Shown piece by piece: positions 50,757 to 60,486 of a stretch of DNA of 64,000 nucleotides (positions are counted from its first letter, which is position 1; each line of letters begins with the position of its first letter). Source of the DNA: Proales similis (lineage: Eukaryota > Rotifera > Eurotatoria > Ploima > Proalidae); contig JAGVRJ010000009.1 in the NCBI GenBank assembly GCA_019059635.1, forward strand, positions 1,459,001 through 1,523,000, read 5' to 3'. A program made the translations under genes and the position numbers. The notes beneath the pieces were generated by a model, which was given only the letters and a program-made list of their open reading frames with translations, was not told the DNA's origin and searched no databases.

Positions 50757-51671
50757 CTATGCTGGAGAAAAGATTCAATCTATTATTATGGTTCGATGAT
50801 AGAACATTTTTTTTCACTGTCTTTCCCAAACAAAACCGATGGCTTAAAATAGCCTACGCTAGGAGCCGTCAAGTTTGTTTTTAATCGCCAACTAGATTGG
50901 CTATTTAGAATGCCAATCCTCAGATGCTCCTCAATCCTCAGTAATTCATGCACGCCGCAGTCGATTATTTGGCTTGAAAAATTTGTTAAGCTTACGATTG
51001 CATTTTAAGAATTTTATTAGATATTTCATCTCGTCGTAGGCCATGCATTTTTAAGGATGGGACCGTTGCTTCTTATTTAAGCCTTCTTCAAGATTCAAAT
51101 GAAGATTATGGTATTGAAGGAAGGTTTGGTGCTCCATCAAGTACTTTCCTATTGCCTAGTACCCAGGAACTAGCCGATTTAGAAGCAGAATATGATCAGA
51201 ATATTTATGAAGCATGAGCCTCTAAGTGATGACCCTAATGGGTGTTCTCTTGTGACAGTCCAAACTTCGGATCCTATCGAGGTTACATATCCTTTTCAAT
51301 TTGCAGGCAGCAATTCCGAACCTCTTGGGATGCTCGGAAGGGCACTGAGGAAGTTGGATGAAGCCTTAGCAATAGCTGTCGAATATAAGCAAGACGTTGA
51401 TCCGACGATTCGCAACTTTTTGGCATGTTGGGGCTTTTCTGATAGGCATTTTTCATGCATTCGCCTATATATATTCCATCGACAAGCTTGAAAGGTCCTG
51501 ATTGATTGGCCCAGAACTGAAGATCATGCGCGCTTATTGAGAATATAATTCTCATAAATTTCCTAAACAGCCCAAAAAAGGAAGACATCAAAGAAATGCC
51601 TCGATCAAGTTGAGATCGCACTGCTGTTCGTCTAAAATAAATAGAAACGAAACGAAAAACTGTGGTCATGT
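50757..51671. other. Intergenic region with a coding-like orphan stretch
   Basis: Between tRNA-Glu and the carbonic anhydrase 3' end. Two overlapping plus-strand frames (50990-51217 and 51192-51491) look protein-like but match no family I recognise. They use many A/T-ending codons, unlike nearby genes. They may be a decayed gene or an inserted fragment. The rest shows nothing. Confidence 0.35.
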
Positions 51672-51871
51672 TTTTATTGACGGGATTGACTAGTCTTAAG
51701 AAAAAATTCTTTTCGTCTGGAATTTTTGGAAAATTAACGCAAATTGATTGATCATTTGTTTGGCTTGTAAAAATTGAAATTCGCATTTAAAATCGATTGT
51801 TAAATAGTCGATAAATTGAATTTGATTCATTCGAATTAGAGTTGGTGGACCGAGCAACGAGCGAGCGATAT

Positions 51872-52972
51872 TTAGAACGAGCGATAAACCACTCGATTGC
51901 CAACCGGCTGTATTGGCCTATTGTTTTTTAGAACCTAAAATTTCGAAAATTTATTGTGGCTGCAGTCGATATTGCACTTGTTTGAGCTAGTTACCGGGAA
52001 TCCTTCTTTGTCGATAATTGACTGGAAGGCAGTTAATTGATCACCAGAGATGCCAATGAGTGGACGATCAACTACATGCCAGTGAACAATCTCATCACAG
52101 TCCGGCGTGGTCAGAGATCCTCGGTAATAATAATAAAACGGGATAGTCATCGGAATCAAATTCTCAAGTATGAGTCGATCAGTGTGGCTCTCCACGCCAG
52201 CCTGTCGCACATTTCGGATTCGGTCGATAATTGGCTGGAAAGCGAGATTGTTTCCCAAAGTTTTTTGAAGGAAAAAAGCAATGACCGCAAGTCGCTTGGG
52301 GTTACGAGTGTCCTCGAATACCAAATGAAGCTCGCCATCGTACTGATGCCCGTCCAAAATGTGCTCTGAGTCTCTCCAGTGCGGATGAAGTTGCTTGAGT
52401 TTGAACTGACGTCCACCGAACCGCACAAGGTAGTCGCGATTCACTGGTCTTATGTTGACTAGTCAGAGGCATTAAAGCAAAAGCGATTGAGCCTGCAAAC
52501 AGTAAAGGCTCTCCTACCAGATTCGCCCACATTCTTGACCTCCCAAAGTTCTCTCTCGTCGTTGGCATACTCGCCGGTGTGACGCATGAATGAAAACAAA
52601 TGGATAGGCCGAAGTCTGCTGTGTCGTACGGTCTCTTTCATTTCGATGCTGATCGGCGATTGTCTATGGCCAGAGCATTTCGGAAACTGCCGAGGCCAAT
52701 CCTCGGGCAAGGCCTCTTTCTCGCCAAAAAAGTATCCCCATTCGCGGTTATGATTCCGCCTTTTTTAAATTTTTTTTCTCAGATTCGAAATCAAATTTCA
52801 AAAGATTTCGTACCTTTCATTTACTCGATCATTACTCAGACGCTTTCGGCGAATAGCCGCATCTATTGGTTGAAATGAATTTTTTAAGCCTACTGAGCCG
52901 AGCCTAGTTAAGCTTACCGACGTTCAAAGCAAGCAGCAAGCAAGAGAGCAATACGCACACGCTTAGTTTCAT
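51872..52972 (-). CDS. Secreted alpha-carbonic anhydrase, copy 1
   Basis: Exons 52972-52918, 52862-52814, 52759-52518, 52458-51995 and 51934-51872 encode 290 aa. Exon 1 is a signal peptide (MKLSVCVLLSCLLLALNV), exon 2 a basic linker (RRKRLSNDR). The fold begins at WGYFFGEKEALPEDWP. Zinc ligands are present: His140 and His142 in LHPHW and His160 in ELHLVF. The loop between them is five residues shorter than in human CA II. The Thr of SLTTPDC (Thr199 equivalent) and Glu in DSEH are kept. No His at the proton-shuttle position (CA II His64) is evident. The last exon encodes the conserved RPIQPVGNRVVYRSF. It should hydrate CO2, though perhaps slowly. TTTATT at 51673-51678 is a likely polyadenylation signal. 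Confidence 0.9.
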
Positions 52973-53341
52973 ATTGAATTTGATAAGCCGAATTCGAATA
53001 AAACCGATTTGTAGCAATCGCAACTGGTGGCCGATTTTTGATGAATAAATTAGAGACCAACGCGAGAGGCCGAGGCGTGAGTGTTCGAGCAATCAATAAT
53101 CACATCATTCGCCATTTTCTACAGCCCGGACAGCCCACCCGTCCTCTAAATCAAGGAACAATTGTCCTTGACTCGATAGTAAAACTATTAAGAGCGCGTG
53201 CAGCCGCACGAGACTTTTCGTTCAATCTTGTACTGTAAGCAAGCCATTTTCTGATTGGTTTATTGCTAAAACTTCAACAAATAAGCTTATAAATACAAAA
53301 ACAAAGCGGATAGAACAAGAAATCGCTGTAAGGGCTAACAT

Positions 53342-54525
53342 TTAATTGAAAAAGTTATATTTTATAGGATCCAAAGTGGACGTTGAGGTGAACGAGCGGT
53401 AAACAGTTCGTCCATTTAGTGGCTGCGGTTCTCTAAAATTGGTCACAACCTTTTTTCGAAATTGTATGCATTAGCGATCGCGCGATAAAGCGACAAAAAG
53501 CCTGAAAAAAACTAAAGCTTACCGGATAACCGTCTTGATCGGCCATTGCTTGGAAGAGCGCGAACTGGTCGAACGAAATCGTCAGAATGGGTTTATCGAC
53601 CACATGCCATTCAACGACTTCGGCGCACAGTGGAACAGTAAGCGAGCCCGGATAGCGATAGTAGCGTTGAACGGTCATCGGAATAAAACTCTGGAGTCGG
53701 AAGTGGCTTGTGGTCGCACTGCTCCCAGCTCTTCGAACTTGCGGTAGCAAATCGGTCACTGGCTGTAGGGCTCGGTTCGTTTGAAGAACTTTCTCGATGA
53801 AAAAGCCGATCACAGCAAGTCGATTCTCGTTGTTCTCATCTTGAAAGACGAAGTGAATCTCGGCGTCGTAAAAGTGCTGATCGATTGAGTGCTCAGATGC
53901 CGGCCAATGCGGATGAGCCTGCAAAAGCTTGTACTGGCGTCCGTCAATTCGTGTGACAAATTTTCGATTCAATGGACTGATATTGACTATTTTTTAGGTT
54001 TTGATTCAAAGATTAGCGCCTATCTTCAGCTGCACACAATGATTTGCATCAACTCACTTGTCTTGTTGACATTTTCAACCTTCCAGACTTGCGGCTCGTT
54101 TAGATCCCTGCGATCATTGAGCGGCAACTCTCTGATACGAAGGGGCTGCAGAAATGCGTCATAGACAGTAAAGTCCTTTTTGATGTCAATTGGCGATTGC
54201 CGCTTGCCACCACAATCCGGATACTTGGAGGGCCAGTCGTCGGGCAGAATTTCCTTCTCGCCGAACATAAAGCCCCAGCTCATTTCCTGACTGTTTTTGA
54301 ATTTGAGCCAAAATTTTGCCATCAAACAAATTGAAAAAGTCTCACTTTTCTTTTTGCCGACCGCCACCACCATTTCTTCTTCTTGGACCTGACCGGTAAC
54401 TTTGGACAGTCACTGGGCACAAAAAATTTTAAATTTGCTGCTCAGCTTCTGTATCATGCTCATGTTGGTTTCTTACCGGCTTGGCTGACCAAAGCAACGG
54501 ATAGAGCAACAAGCAAAAATCTCAT
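53342..54525 (-). CDS. Secreted alpha-carbonic anhydrase, copy 2
   Basis: Exons 54525-54477, 54412-54346, 54290-54058, 53986-53523 and 53449-53342 encode 306 aa, with the same exon phases (1, 2, 1, 0) as the downstream copy; exon 4 is 464 nt in both. It has a signal peptide (MRFLLVALSVALVSQA) and an Arg/Gly-rich linker (SGPRRRNGGGGRQK). The zinc triad is present (AHPHW, EIHFVF), with the same shortened loop. Thr199 is kept in SLTVPLC but the next Thr is Val, and the proton-shuttle His is not evident. The C-terminus has REPQPLNGRTVYRSF plus a short tail. The two genes are a tandem duplication. TTTATT at 53259-53264 is the polyadenylation signal. Confidence 0.9.
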
Positions 54526-54587
54526 CTTTACTTAAGATTTTAAAATCTCAATCTGAGTTTGTTCCACTTTATCGTTTCCTAGTCACG

Positions 54588-54595
54588 TTTTTATA
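54588..54595 (-). promoter_or_regulatory. TATA box of carbonic anhydrase copy 2
   Basis: TATAAAAA on the minus strand lies 63 nt upstream of the start codon at 54525. Confidence 0.65.
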
Positions 54596-54782
54596 CACTT
54601 GATGTTGCTTTGTCTAGCTTTTGAGACGAAGGAGGAGCTGAAAATCAAGCCAATAAGCGTATTTTCAAGTTGCCTAGGCCGAATCTTCAATTTTAGAGCC
54701 TGACTGAGCTAAGTCAGAGTGTAGTGTTCAGTCTAGACTTTCGATTGGTCAAAATCTTTTTTTTATTCTCTCAACTTTGATT

Positions 54783-55545
54783 TCAGTTTCTTATGTAATA
54801 ACTTTGCGGATAGAACTTCCTTGAATAGGAGCCGATGTTGTACGCAAACGCGACGAAGTGAATAAAGAAAACAATCTTCAAAGCCGAACCAACTCCCAAC
54901 AGTGCGTAGTTGATCCACTCATTTGATGAACACTCGCCGCAGGGAAGAGTGATCGATAAAATCGGAATGACTAAGAGTGCAGTCGAGATGGCAAAAGAGA
55001 TGAGATGCAGTACAACTGCCAGGATGAAGCTGGTGTGAGATCGCTTCACAACTAAATTAGTGATGTTTAAGCTTATGAAATAGTCAAGAGAGCTGGAACA
55101 AAGCCTACTTAGAACAACAGTTGACAACTCAGCCAATATGACTATGGCGCCCACCCAGATTCTAGACGAAACTAGGAAATCAAAAAGCCGACGATAAAGA
55201 GACCAGTTAAAGACAAACCCGCACGCGACGTAGTAGAATTCTGCTCTGTAAACAATCGAGAGGACTTGGAAGGCGATCGCACAGGCAGCGAGCAGAATGT
55301 CAAGCACTAATGCGATCAGCACTGTGATGGTCGGAAAGTGATCGAGAAGCATTCGCTCCATGAACTGTCGCTTTTGAACCTTTGTCAGCAGCATTTCTCG
55401 TTTCTTGTTCAACCTTTCTTGTTGTGCTTGGCTGTAAATTATCGGCCCTTGAAATATTCTAGTCGCTTTCTGTTTTCGTTGTTCTCATCCAAGCACCGTG
55501 AAAAGCATCTGAAAATATTTGTGCAATATAAGAGCCCGACCGCAT
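54783..55545 (-). CDS. Four-transmembrane protein, MS4A/CD20-like topology
   Basis: The supported coding exons are 55458 (or the ATG at 55394) to 55219, then 55161-55109 and 55051-54783. Both internal introns are 57 nt, in frame and stop-free, so an unspliced reading gives a misleading longer protein. Spliced, the protein has four hydrophobic helices: TITVLIALVLDILLAACAIA, then YYVACGIWVGAIVILAELS, then FILAVVLHLISFAISTALLV, and ALLGVGSALKIVFFIHFVAF. The GIW-G junction is reminiscent of MS4A-type tetraspans. A Cys pair (PCGEC) sits in the second extracellular loop. A tentative first exon (55545-55541, Met-Arg) would extend the N-terminus to MRIFQGPIIY; the donor is weak. Function is unknown. 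TTTATT at 54762-54767 is only 16 nt past the stop. Confidence 0.6.
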
Positions 55546-55871
55546 AAAACCGCTATCTTAGGTCGCCCTTTCAGTTAGTTGCCTAGCTAGTTCAAGTTAG
55601 CTCAATTCCTAGCTCAAGTTGGCCAAATTATGTAATTGGCACCGACGCAATGCTTATTATATATTTCGACTCGGTGTCGACTGGCACTCGCTGCCAAGTA
55701 AAAGCGCCGAGCAACAGAATTTGGCGGAAGCCTCATTAGAGGCACAAATCATTTCGGATTGGTCGCCTTGTTTATTTGAATTGGCCTCGACGGTTGAGTT
55801 TATTGATTAGCCCCGTGAAAGTATTTTTAATGTTGGCAAAGCCAAAACTTGCCTCGTTGTTCAATTTACTG

Positions 55872-56151
55872 TCAAATTTTAATACCAGCCTGAGTGAGGA
55901 GAAATGCATTGCCAACTGAGAAGAATGTGACTAACCCTTGACGACCTGAAGCCGATCGACTCGATTTTCCTCACAACGTCCTCAGGACTTAGCACATTCG
56001 GATCAAAGTCAACTCTGGCTTGTAGACTGTTCAAATCGACGCTCGCAGACACCACTCCGTTCAGTGCACTCAGCTCTCTCTCTAACTTCTGAGCGCAACA
56101 TGGACACTTCATTCCTTCAATTGTCAGCTTTATCTGCTTGCTTGGGCCCAT
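55872..56151 (-). CDS. Single-HMA-domain metallochaperone, copy a
   Basis: Exons 56151-55936 and 55889-55872 encode 77 aa. The protein is one heavy-metal-associated domain with the metal site GMKCPCC (MxCxxC) at residues about 14-19 and the closing VRKIESIGFRSSR. The size and motif match ATX1/Atox1-type copper chaperones, which pass Cu(I) to copper-transporting ATPases; the metal is inferred. The final coding exon is 18 nt (AGIKI and stop). The 46-nt intron is among the shortest in the window. The second Cys is directly preceded by another Cys, as in no other copy here. TTTATT at 55799-55804 is the polyadenylation signal. Confidence 0.88.
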
Positions 56152-56338
56152 TCTTGTTCTATGAATCGAATTTAAATTCGAATTTTTAACGAGTCAGTCT
56201 CAATTGTCTTGGCATCTATTGCATGTAAACACGCTTTCTGGCTACAATGAAAACGCAATGTTCATTTTGAAGTGTCGTTTATTCTTCATCAGCGAATTGT
56301 TGAAAAGACTTTCAAACAGAAAGAGAGATTTATGAAGA

Positions 56339-56645
56339 TCATTGGCCAGTTTTGTCCTTGGCAAGAGAGAATGAGTTGAGATTAGCAAAGAAATTTTTTT
56401 AATAATTTGCATAGAAAATTCAATCTTACCATCGAAGGCCTGAATCCAATCGTCTCGATTTTTTTCATTATCTTCTCTGGACTAACTACTGTTTCGTCGT
56501 AGTCGAACGTGCCCTTTTTCGAATCCAAATTTACTTTGGCGTCCGAGACGCCTTGAAGCTCTTTGAGTTCCCGCTCAATTTTATACACGCAGCTCGAGCA
56601 GACCATGCCGTCGATGTTCAATTTCACTTGCTTCAATGCGCCCAT
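56339..56645 (-). CDS. Single-HMA-domain metallochaperone, copy b
   Basis: Exons 56645-56430 and 56356-56339 encode 77 aa. A TATA box only 21-27 nt upstream of the Met codon at 56666 places the transcription start at or after that codon, so the second Met (56645, MGALKQVKL) is chosen; it also matches the other copies. The metal-binding motif is GMVCSSC, and the domain closes with MKKIETIGFRPSM. The terminal coding exon is again exactly 18 nt (DKTGQ and stop). An Atox1-like role in copper delivery is inferred. TTTATT at 56278-56283 is the polyadenylation signal. Confidence 0.88.
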
Positions 56646-56686
56646 TCTTGCTCTGCCTTGCTTCATACCCGACCCATTCTCTTCTT

Positions 56687-56693
56687 TTTTATA
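56687..56693 (-). promoter_or_regulatory. TATA box of HMA copy b
   Basis: TATAAAA on the minus strand, 42 nt upstream of the chosen start codon at 56645. It argues against the upstream ATG at 56666. Confidence 0.7.
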
Positions 56694-56858
56694 CGATTTG
56701 CCAAGGCTTGGTCAAACCAACCCTGCCCGACATGTCCCATTTACACGAGAGCGGTTACCTAAAATAGTTCAAATTTGTGCTTATTAATTTCAACTTTATT
56801 TTAAGTTCGTTTTAATTTAGGAGCCGATCTGGATGGTTGCAATGAGTTGATTCTATAT

Positions 56859-57132
56859 CTAAAGCTGAGAAAGGATTGAGAATTGGGGATTGATGAGAGT
56901 GCAGCGAGGGAATGAAGGTTACCAGTTTGGCTTGGAAGCCAAGCTCGTTTATTTTGGCGACCAGTTGATCTTGGCTCACTTGGCTCGGCTCGAACGTGAA
57001 GGTTCCTTTCTTTTCGTTCAGGTCGACTTTGGCCTCGGTGACACCTTCCAAGTCGCCGACTTCGCACTCAATCTTGTATACGCAACTCGAGCAAGTCATG
57101 CCTTCGATTGCTACACTCACAGTGGTGGACAT
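56859..57132 (-). CDS. Single-HMA-domain metallochaperone, copy c
   Basis: Exons 57132-56923 and 56864-56859 encode 71 aa. The protein starts MSTTVSVAIEGMTCSSC, with the MxCxxC metal site, and ends INELGFQAKL plus one Leu from a 6-nt terminal coding exon. Reading through the 58-nt intron would instead add about 35 residues with no similarity to the other copies. Together with copies a and b it forms a tandem triplet with the same intron position at the end of the HMA domain. TATAAG at 57202-57207 (minus) is a plausible promoter and TTTATT at 56795-56800 the polyadenylation signal. Confidence 0.85.
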
Positions 57133-57207
57133 ATTGTTGAATTTCTCTTTCGATTCGTCGTCACAATTTGATATCTGGCTAACATTTGGCTCTTTTACTC
57201 GCTTATA

Positions 57208-57728
57208 TGTGTATGTGTGTTCAGTAGCGAGATAATATATGCCAGCGCGGCATTCAGCTCTGAATAAAAAATATAATCCGGTCGGTGTTGATAAAACTCA
57301 CGTCTTCGAAATTTGCACCGGTTTTGTGAGCCGAGCCAATCACTGGTCGCTTTTTGTTGTTGTTGCTTTTTAAGAGAGCGGCGAAAGCGAGTGTAGATAG
57401 GCAAAAGCACGCAGTGAATGTGCACTGCGGTTAGAATAAAAACGATCGCAATTTTCCACTTGGTTTATCAACAACTGTCAGTGATCGATCGGCTGGAAGC
57501 TTGCAAAATTTACGCAGTTTGCCTCCACATGTCGATTGCACGGGAGTGAAAGGCGTCGGGCTCGCTGGTGAAATCGAGTTATTCGCCGCTGGATAAACAT
57601 TCAACTAACACGAAAAAAAAAAGAAGAAGAAAGAAAATCGGCCCGACGAACCGCATGAGCTGTGAGAGGAATAGAGAACACAAGCTGATTGCTGATTATA
57701 ATATTCCGCCGTGTTGAGTCGCTAGGTG
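57208..57728. other. Divergent intergenic region between HMA copy c and the Cys-loop gene
   Basis: About 520 nt between divergent promoters. No gene or notable repeat is seen apart from a short A/G-rich stretch near 57610-57637. Confidence 0.5.
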
Positions 57729-57735
57729 TATAAAT
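57729..57735 (+). promoter_or_regulatory. TATA box of the Cys-loop receptor gene
   Basis: TATAAAT lies 86 nt upstream of the start codon at 57815. Confidence 0.55.
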
Positions 57736-57814
57736 CCGAATTCACTGCTCTCAAATCGGCACAGTAACTTGTTTCACTCGTCTCAATTGAGAACTAAAGT
57801 GAAAGGGAAAGAAA

Positions 57815-59582
57815 ATGCGACTCGGCGAACAGCTATTCGCATTTACTTGGCTTGCGCTTGTCTGTCACCAATTATGCGCCGCTCAATTAAATCAGAGCAT
57901 TTCAACCGAGTACAAACTTATAAGCAACTTGTTGAGGTGAATTGGCTTCAAGCGTACCGCCTCAATTAGTCGCATAATCTAAATTGAACTTAAAATCTTT
58001 AAATATAAAGAAACTACGATCCAACCGTTGGCCCTGATCTGAATGGTCCCGAGATTTCAATCCGGGTCCGACTGGATCAATTGACTTTGATCGGTGTGGT
58101 GAGTTGCAGAATCTGCTTAATATATCCTCTATTCTCTTCATTCATTTGTTTATTCGATTGTTTAAGGACGAAGAGGAACGAACGCTAAAACTGCGCGCAA
58201 CTCTTCTCTTGACTTGGAGTAATTCAGACTTTTTTTTTCCGCTCGAATGCGAAAAGTGAGAAGGCTGTTTTTAGACGAGAAGCGTCTAAGCTGGAACCCG
58301 AGCCAGTTCGATGAAATTGAAACCCTTCTTCTCAACTCGGAGTCGCTCTGGTGATTATTATTCACTGCTACTCACTCCTCTTCCAAACTTTGTTTATTGA
58401 ATCGGATGTGTCAAGGACGCCCGAGTTCAATCTGATCAACTCGGCCGAGTTGTTGGAGAACTTCAATCTGAGAGGAAAGGTCAGAGTGAGAAGCGACGGG
58501 CTTTGTACATTTTTCGTTCAGCTCATGCTCAGTCCAATTTGCCAAATGGATCTCCAGCTATTTCCTTTCGACCAGCACAACTGCTCGCTCATCTTCGGTA
58601 GGCGATCTGAACCACAAGCCAATCGAAGCCTTTATGACACTATTTTCCATTTTCGATTGAAGCCACTTCAAATATTCTCCAGAGCAAAGTGACCTCCTTC
58701 AGTCGAGCTTCAAATTTCCTTCTTCTCAAACTTCTCCCCCAACTCAAAGGTTGTTTATGAATTCTTGCCCATCGTCGGCATGGCAAATCGGCTCGAAACC
58801 GAATGGCAACTGGTCAAGAAAAGAGCGATCGCCTCTCAACAACTTGTAGACTCAATGTAAGCTCGTTTGTCATTACTTTCGGGTTGAATTATCATCGAAT
58901 ATCGACCTATTGATCCAAGATTCGACTCCACCAAGTCAACGTCCACTTTTCAGCTGCAGTTCAAACTGAGCCGCAACTGGAGCCATTACTTGTGGAGCTT
59001 TTTCTGTCCGACTATCACTCTTGCTCTTCTATCACTCGCCTCAATTATTCTAATTCAACCGGATTTTACCATAAAGCTGATCGTGCAATTGTTCGTGCTC
59101 GTCTATTATCTAGCTCTCCACTTCTACCTCGACTTTCGCCTCACTAGTTCGTCGAAAGTAACTCCAAAAGCCGGTAAGTTGCCCCCATCAAAAATCAAGC
59201 AATTTTCTAGACGCTAAATCGGTACATTTTTCAAGTTTTGTTCACCGGCCTCATGTCATTTAACTCGTTTCTGATGCTGCTCTGCTGCATGTTCGTCTCG
59301 TTAGTGGCCGACCAGAACATGTTTGATCGCCTGCCGGTCTCAATTAGAACAACGCTAAGGTCGTTGAGGAGAAAGGAAGCCTCTCGCCGACTGGGCAGCT
59401 TAGACGGCCAGAGTATCTACCTGAACTCTCAGAATCGACCTGAGGCCAATCATGCTCTGGCAATCGCTTTCGTCCTCAATCGAAGTCTGTTTGGCGCTTT
59501 TTCAATTCTCTACTTCGCCCTGTTCGGTCTGTTCTTTCTTGTCTCGCCGTCCGCCATCTACTTCCATCCGCTGTACAATTGA
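57815..59582 (+). CDS. Cys-loop ligand-gated ion channel subunit, divergent
   Basis: Nine exons: 57815-57936, 58011-58098, 58167-58218, 58275-58350, 58416-58597, 58663-58688, 58750-58856, 58920-59173 and 59236-59582, total 417 aa. After a signal peptide the extracellular domain shows LLRNYDPTVGPDLNGP, KRLSWNPSQF, and the Cys-loop itself (Cys155 to Cys169, 13 residues between, with LQLFPFDQ). Four membrane helices follow: M1 YLWSFFCPTITLALLSLAS, M2 FTIKLIVQLFVLVYYLALHF, M3 MSFNSFLMLLCCMFVSLVA, M4 FGAFSILYFALFGLFFL. M2 lacks the usual Gly-Glu-Lys or Pro-Ala-Arg start, and loop C has no vicinal Cys pair, so ligand and ion selectivity cannot be assigned. The M3-M4 loop is short. Exon 6 (26 nt) is predicted from phase alone. 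AATAAA lies at 59684-59689. Confidence 0.85.
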
Positions 59583-59695
59583 GCTCGATTAGACACAACT
59601 TTTTGTTTCACTTCTATTTTCTTTGCCACAGAGCATTTATAAGAAACAAGCACTTGAACAAGCAATAACTTTACACAAACGGCAATAAATCAGGC

Positions 59696-60327
59696 TTAGA
59701 CCAAATCGACTAGTTTAAATGTGCCTTGACGAGGCGGAGGTATCACATGAATGAACTTTCGCTCGACCACATTGCCCGACGCCACATATGGGTAGAGCGG
59801 ACTGTCCGGGTGTGGACTCAGCTTTTCCAAAGTGATCAAAACATGTCCTGCGAATCGCGCCTTCAGACTGTGGTTCTCACAGAATATGACCTTTTTAAAA
59901 TTGAGCCAACTGGATTCCTTATAAACTCGCTTCACAAAAACATACATTTTCTCCTTTTATCAATTGAGTCGTGTTAGTGATTTCTGTTCGGTTCTCTGCT
60001 CTCTGGTCTATTTACCTGGATAGAATTGAAGACCGAGCTGTTTGACCAGCAAATGGTCCTCCTCGACCCATTCGCCGTCTTGCACATACAGGCGTCGATA
60101 TTTGCCAGGCGTCGTTCGTCGTCTGTTTGTGGCTGATCCTCCTGCCTTTACCTTTTTGGTTCGCACTTGAACTATTGACGCTGCCAACGCGCTGCCATCT
60201 TTCAGAATTTTCCAATTTATTCATTGGTTTCTCACACACCGCAGAGAGTAACAGGGAGGCAAACAGACTCACTTTTTAAAAGACTGCCACAGACGCCGGT
60301 CGACGCCAGTTTAGTCAACGCGTTCAT
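59696..60327 (-). CDS. MRPL27: Mitochondrial large-subunit ribosomal protein bL27m
   Basis: Exons 60327-60273, 60198-60016, 59953-59946 and 59890-59696 encode 146 aa (human MRPL27 has 148). The mature region shows VRTKKVKAGGSATN, GKYRRLYVQDGEWV, and the bL27 signature FYPG-ENV that is completed only by an 8-nt microexon; the C-terminus HVIPPPRQGTFKLV matches the family end. bL27 sits near the peptidyl-transferase centre; the N-terminus is a likely mitochondrial targeting sequence. Without the microexon the reading frame cannot be joined. The stop lies 114 nt from the stop of the convergent channel gene, so their 3' UTRs overlap or abut. Confidence 0.92.
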
Positions 60328-60486
60328 TCTTAAATAAAATTTCAACGATCTAATTTATCTGCGCCAACAACTGAGCACTGACTAGACAGCTTGTGACGAC
60401 TGCTCGCAACTGAAACAACAAAATCTTTTCCGAGTCTGGCCGGCAATCAAGACGGAATTTATTCAAATAGATTCAGTCTAAGTTGT

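Noticed and set aside
51283-51786. 167-codon open frame on the minus strand
   Set aside because: It overlaps the carbonic anhydrase 3' UTR and is antisense to the orphan stretch; no domain is visible.
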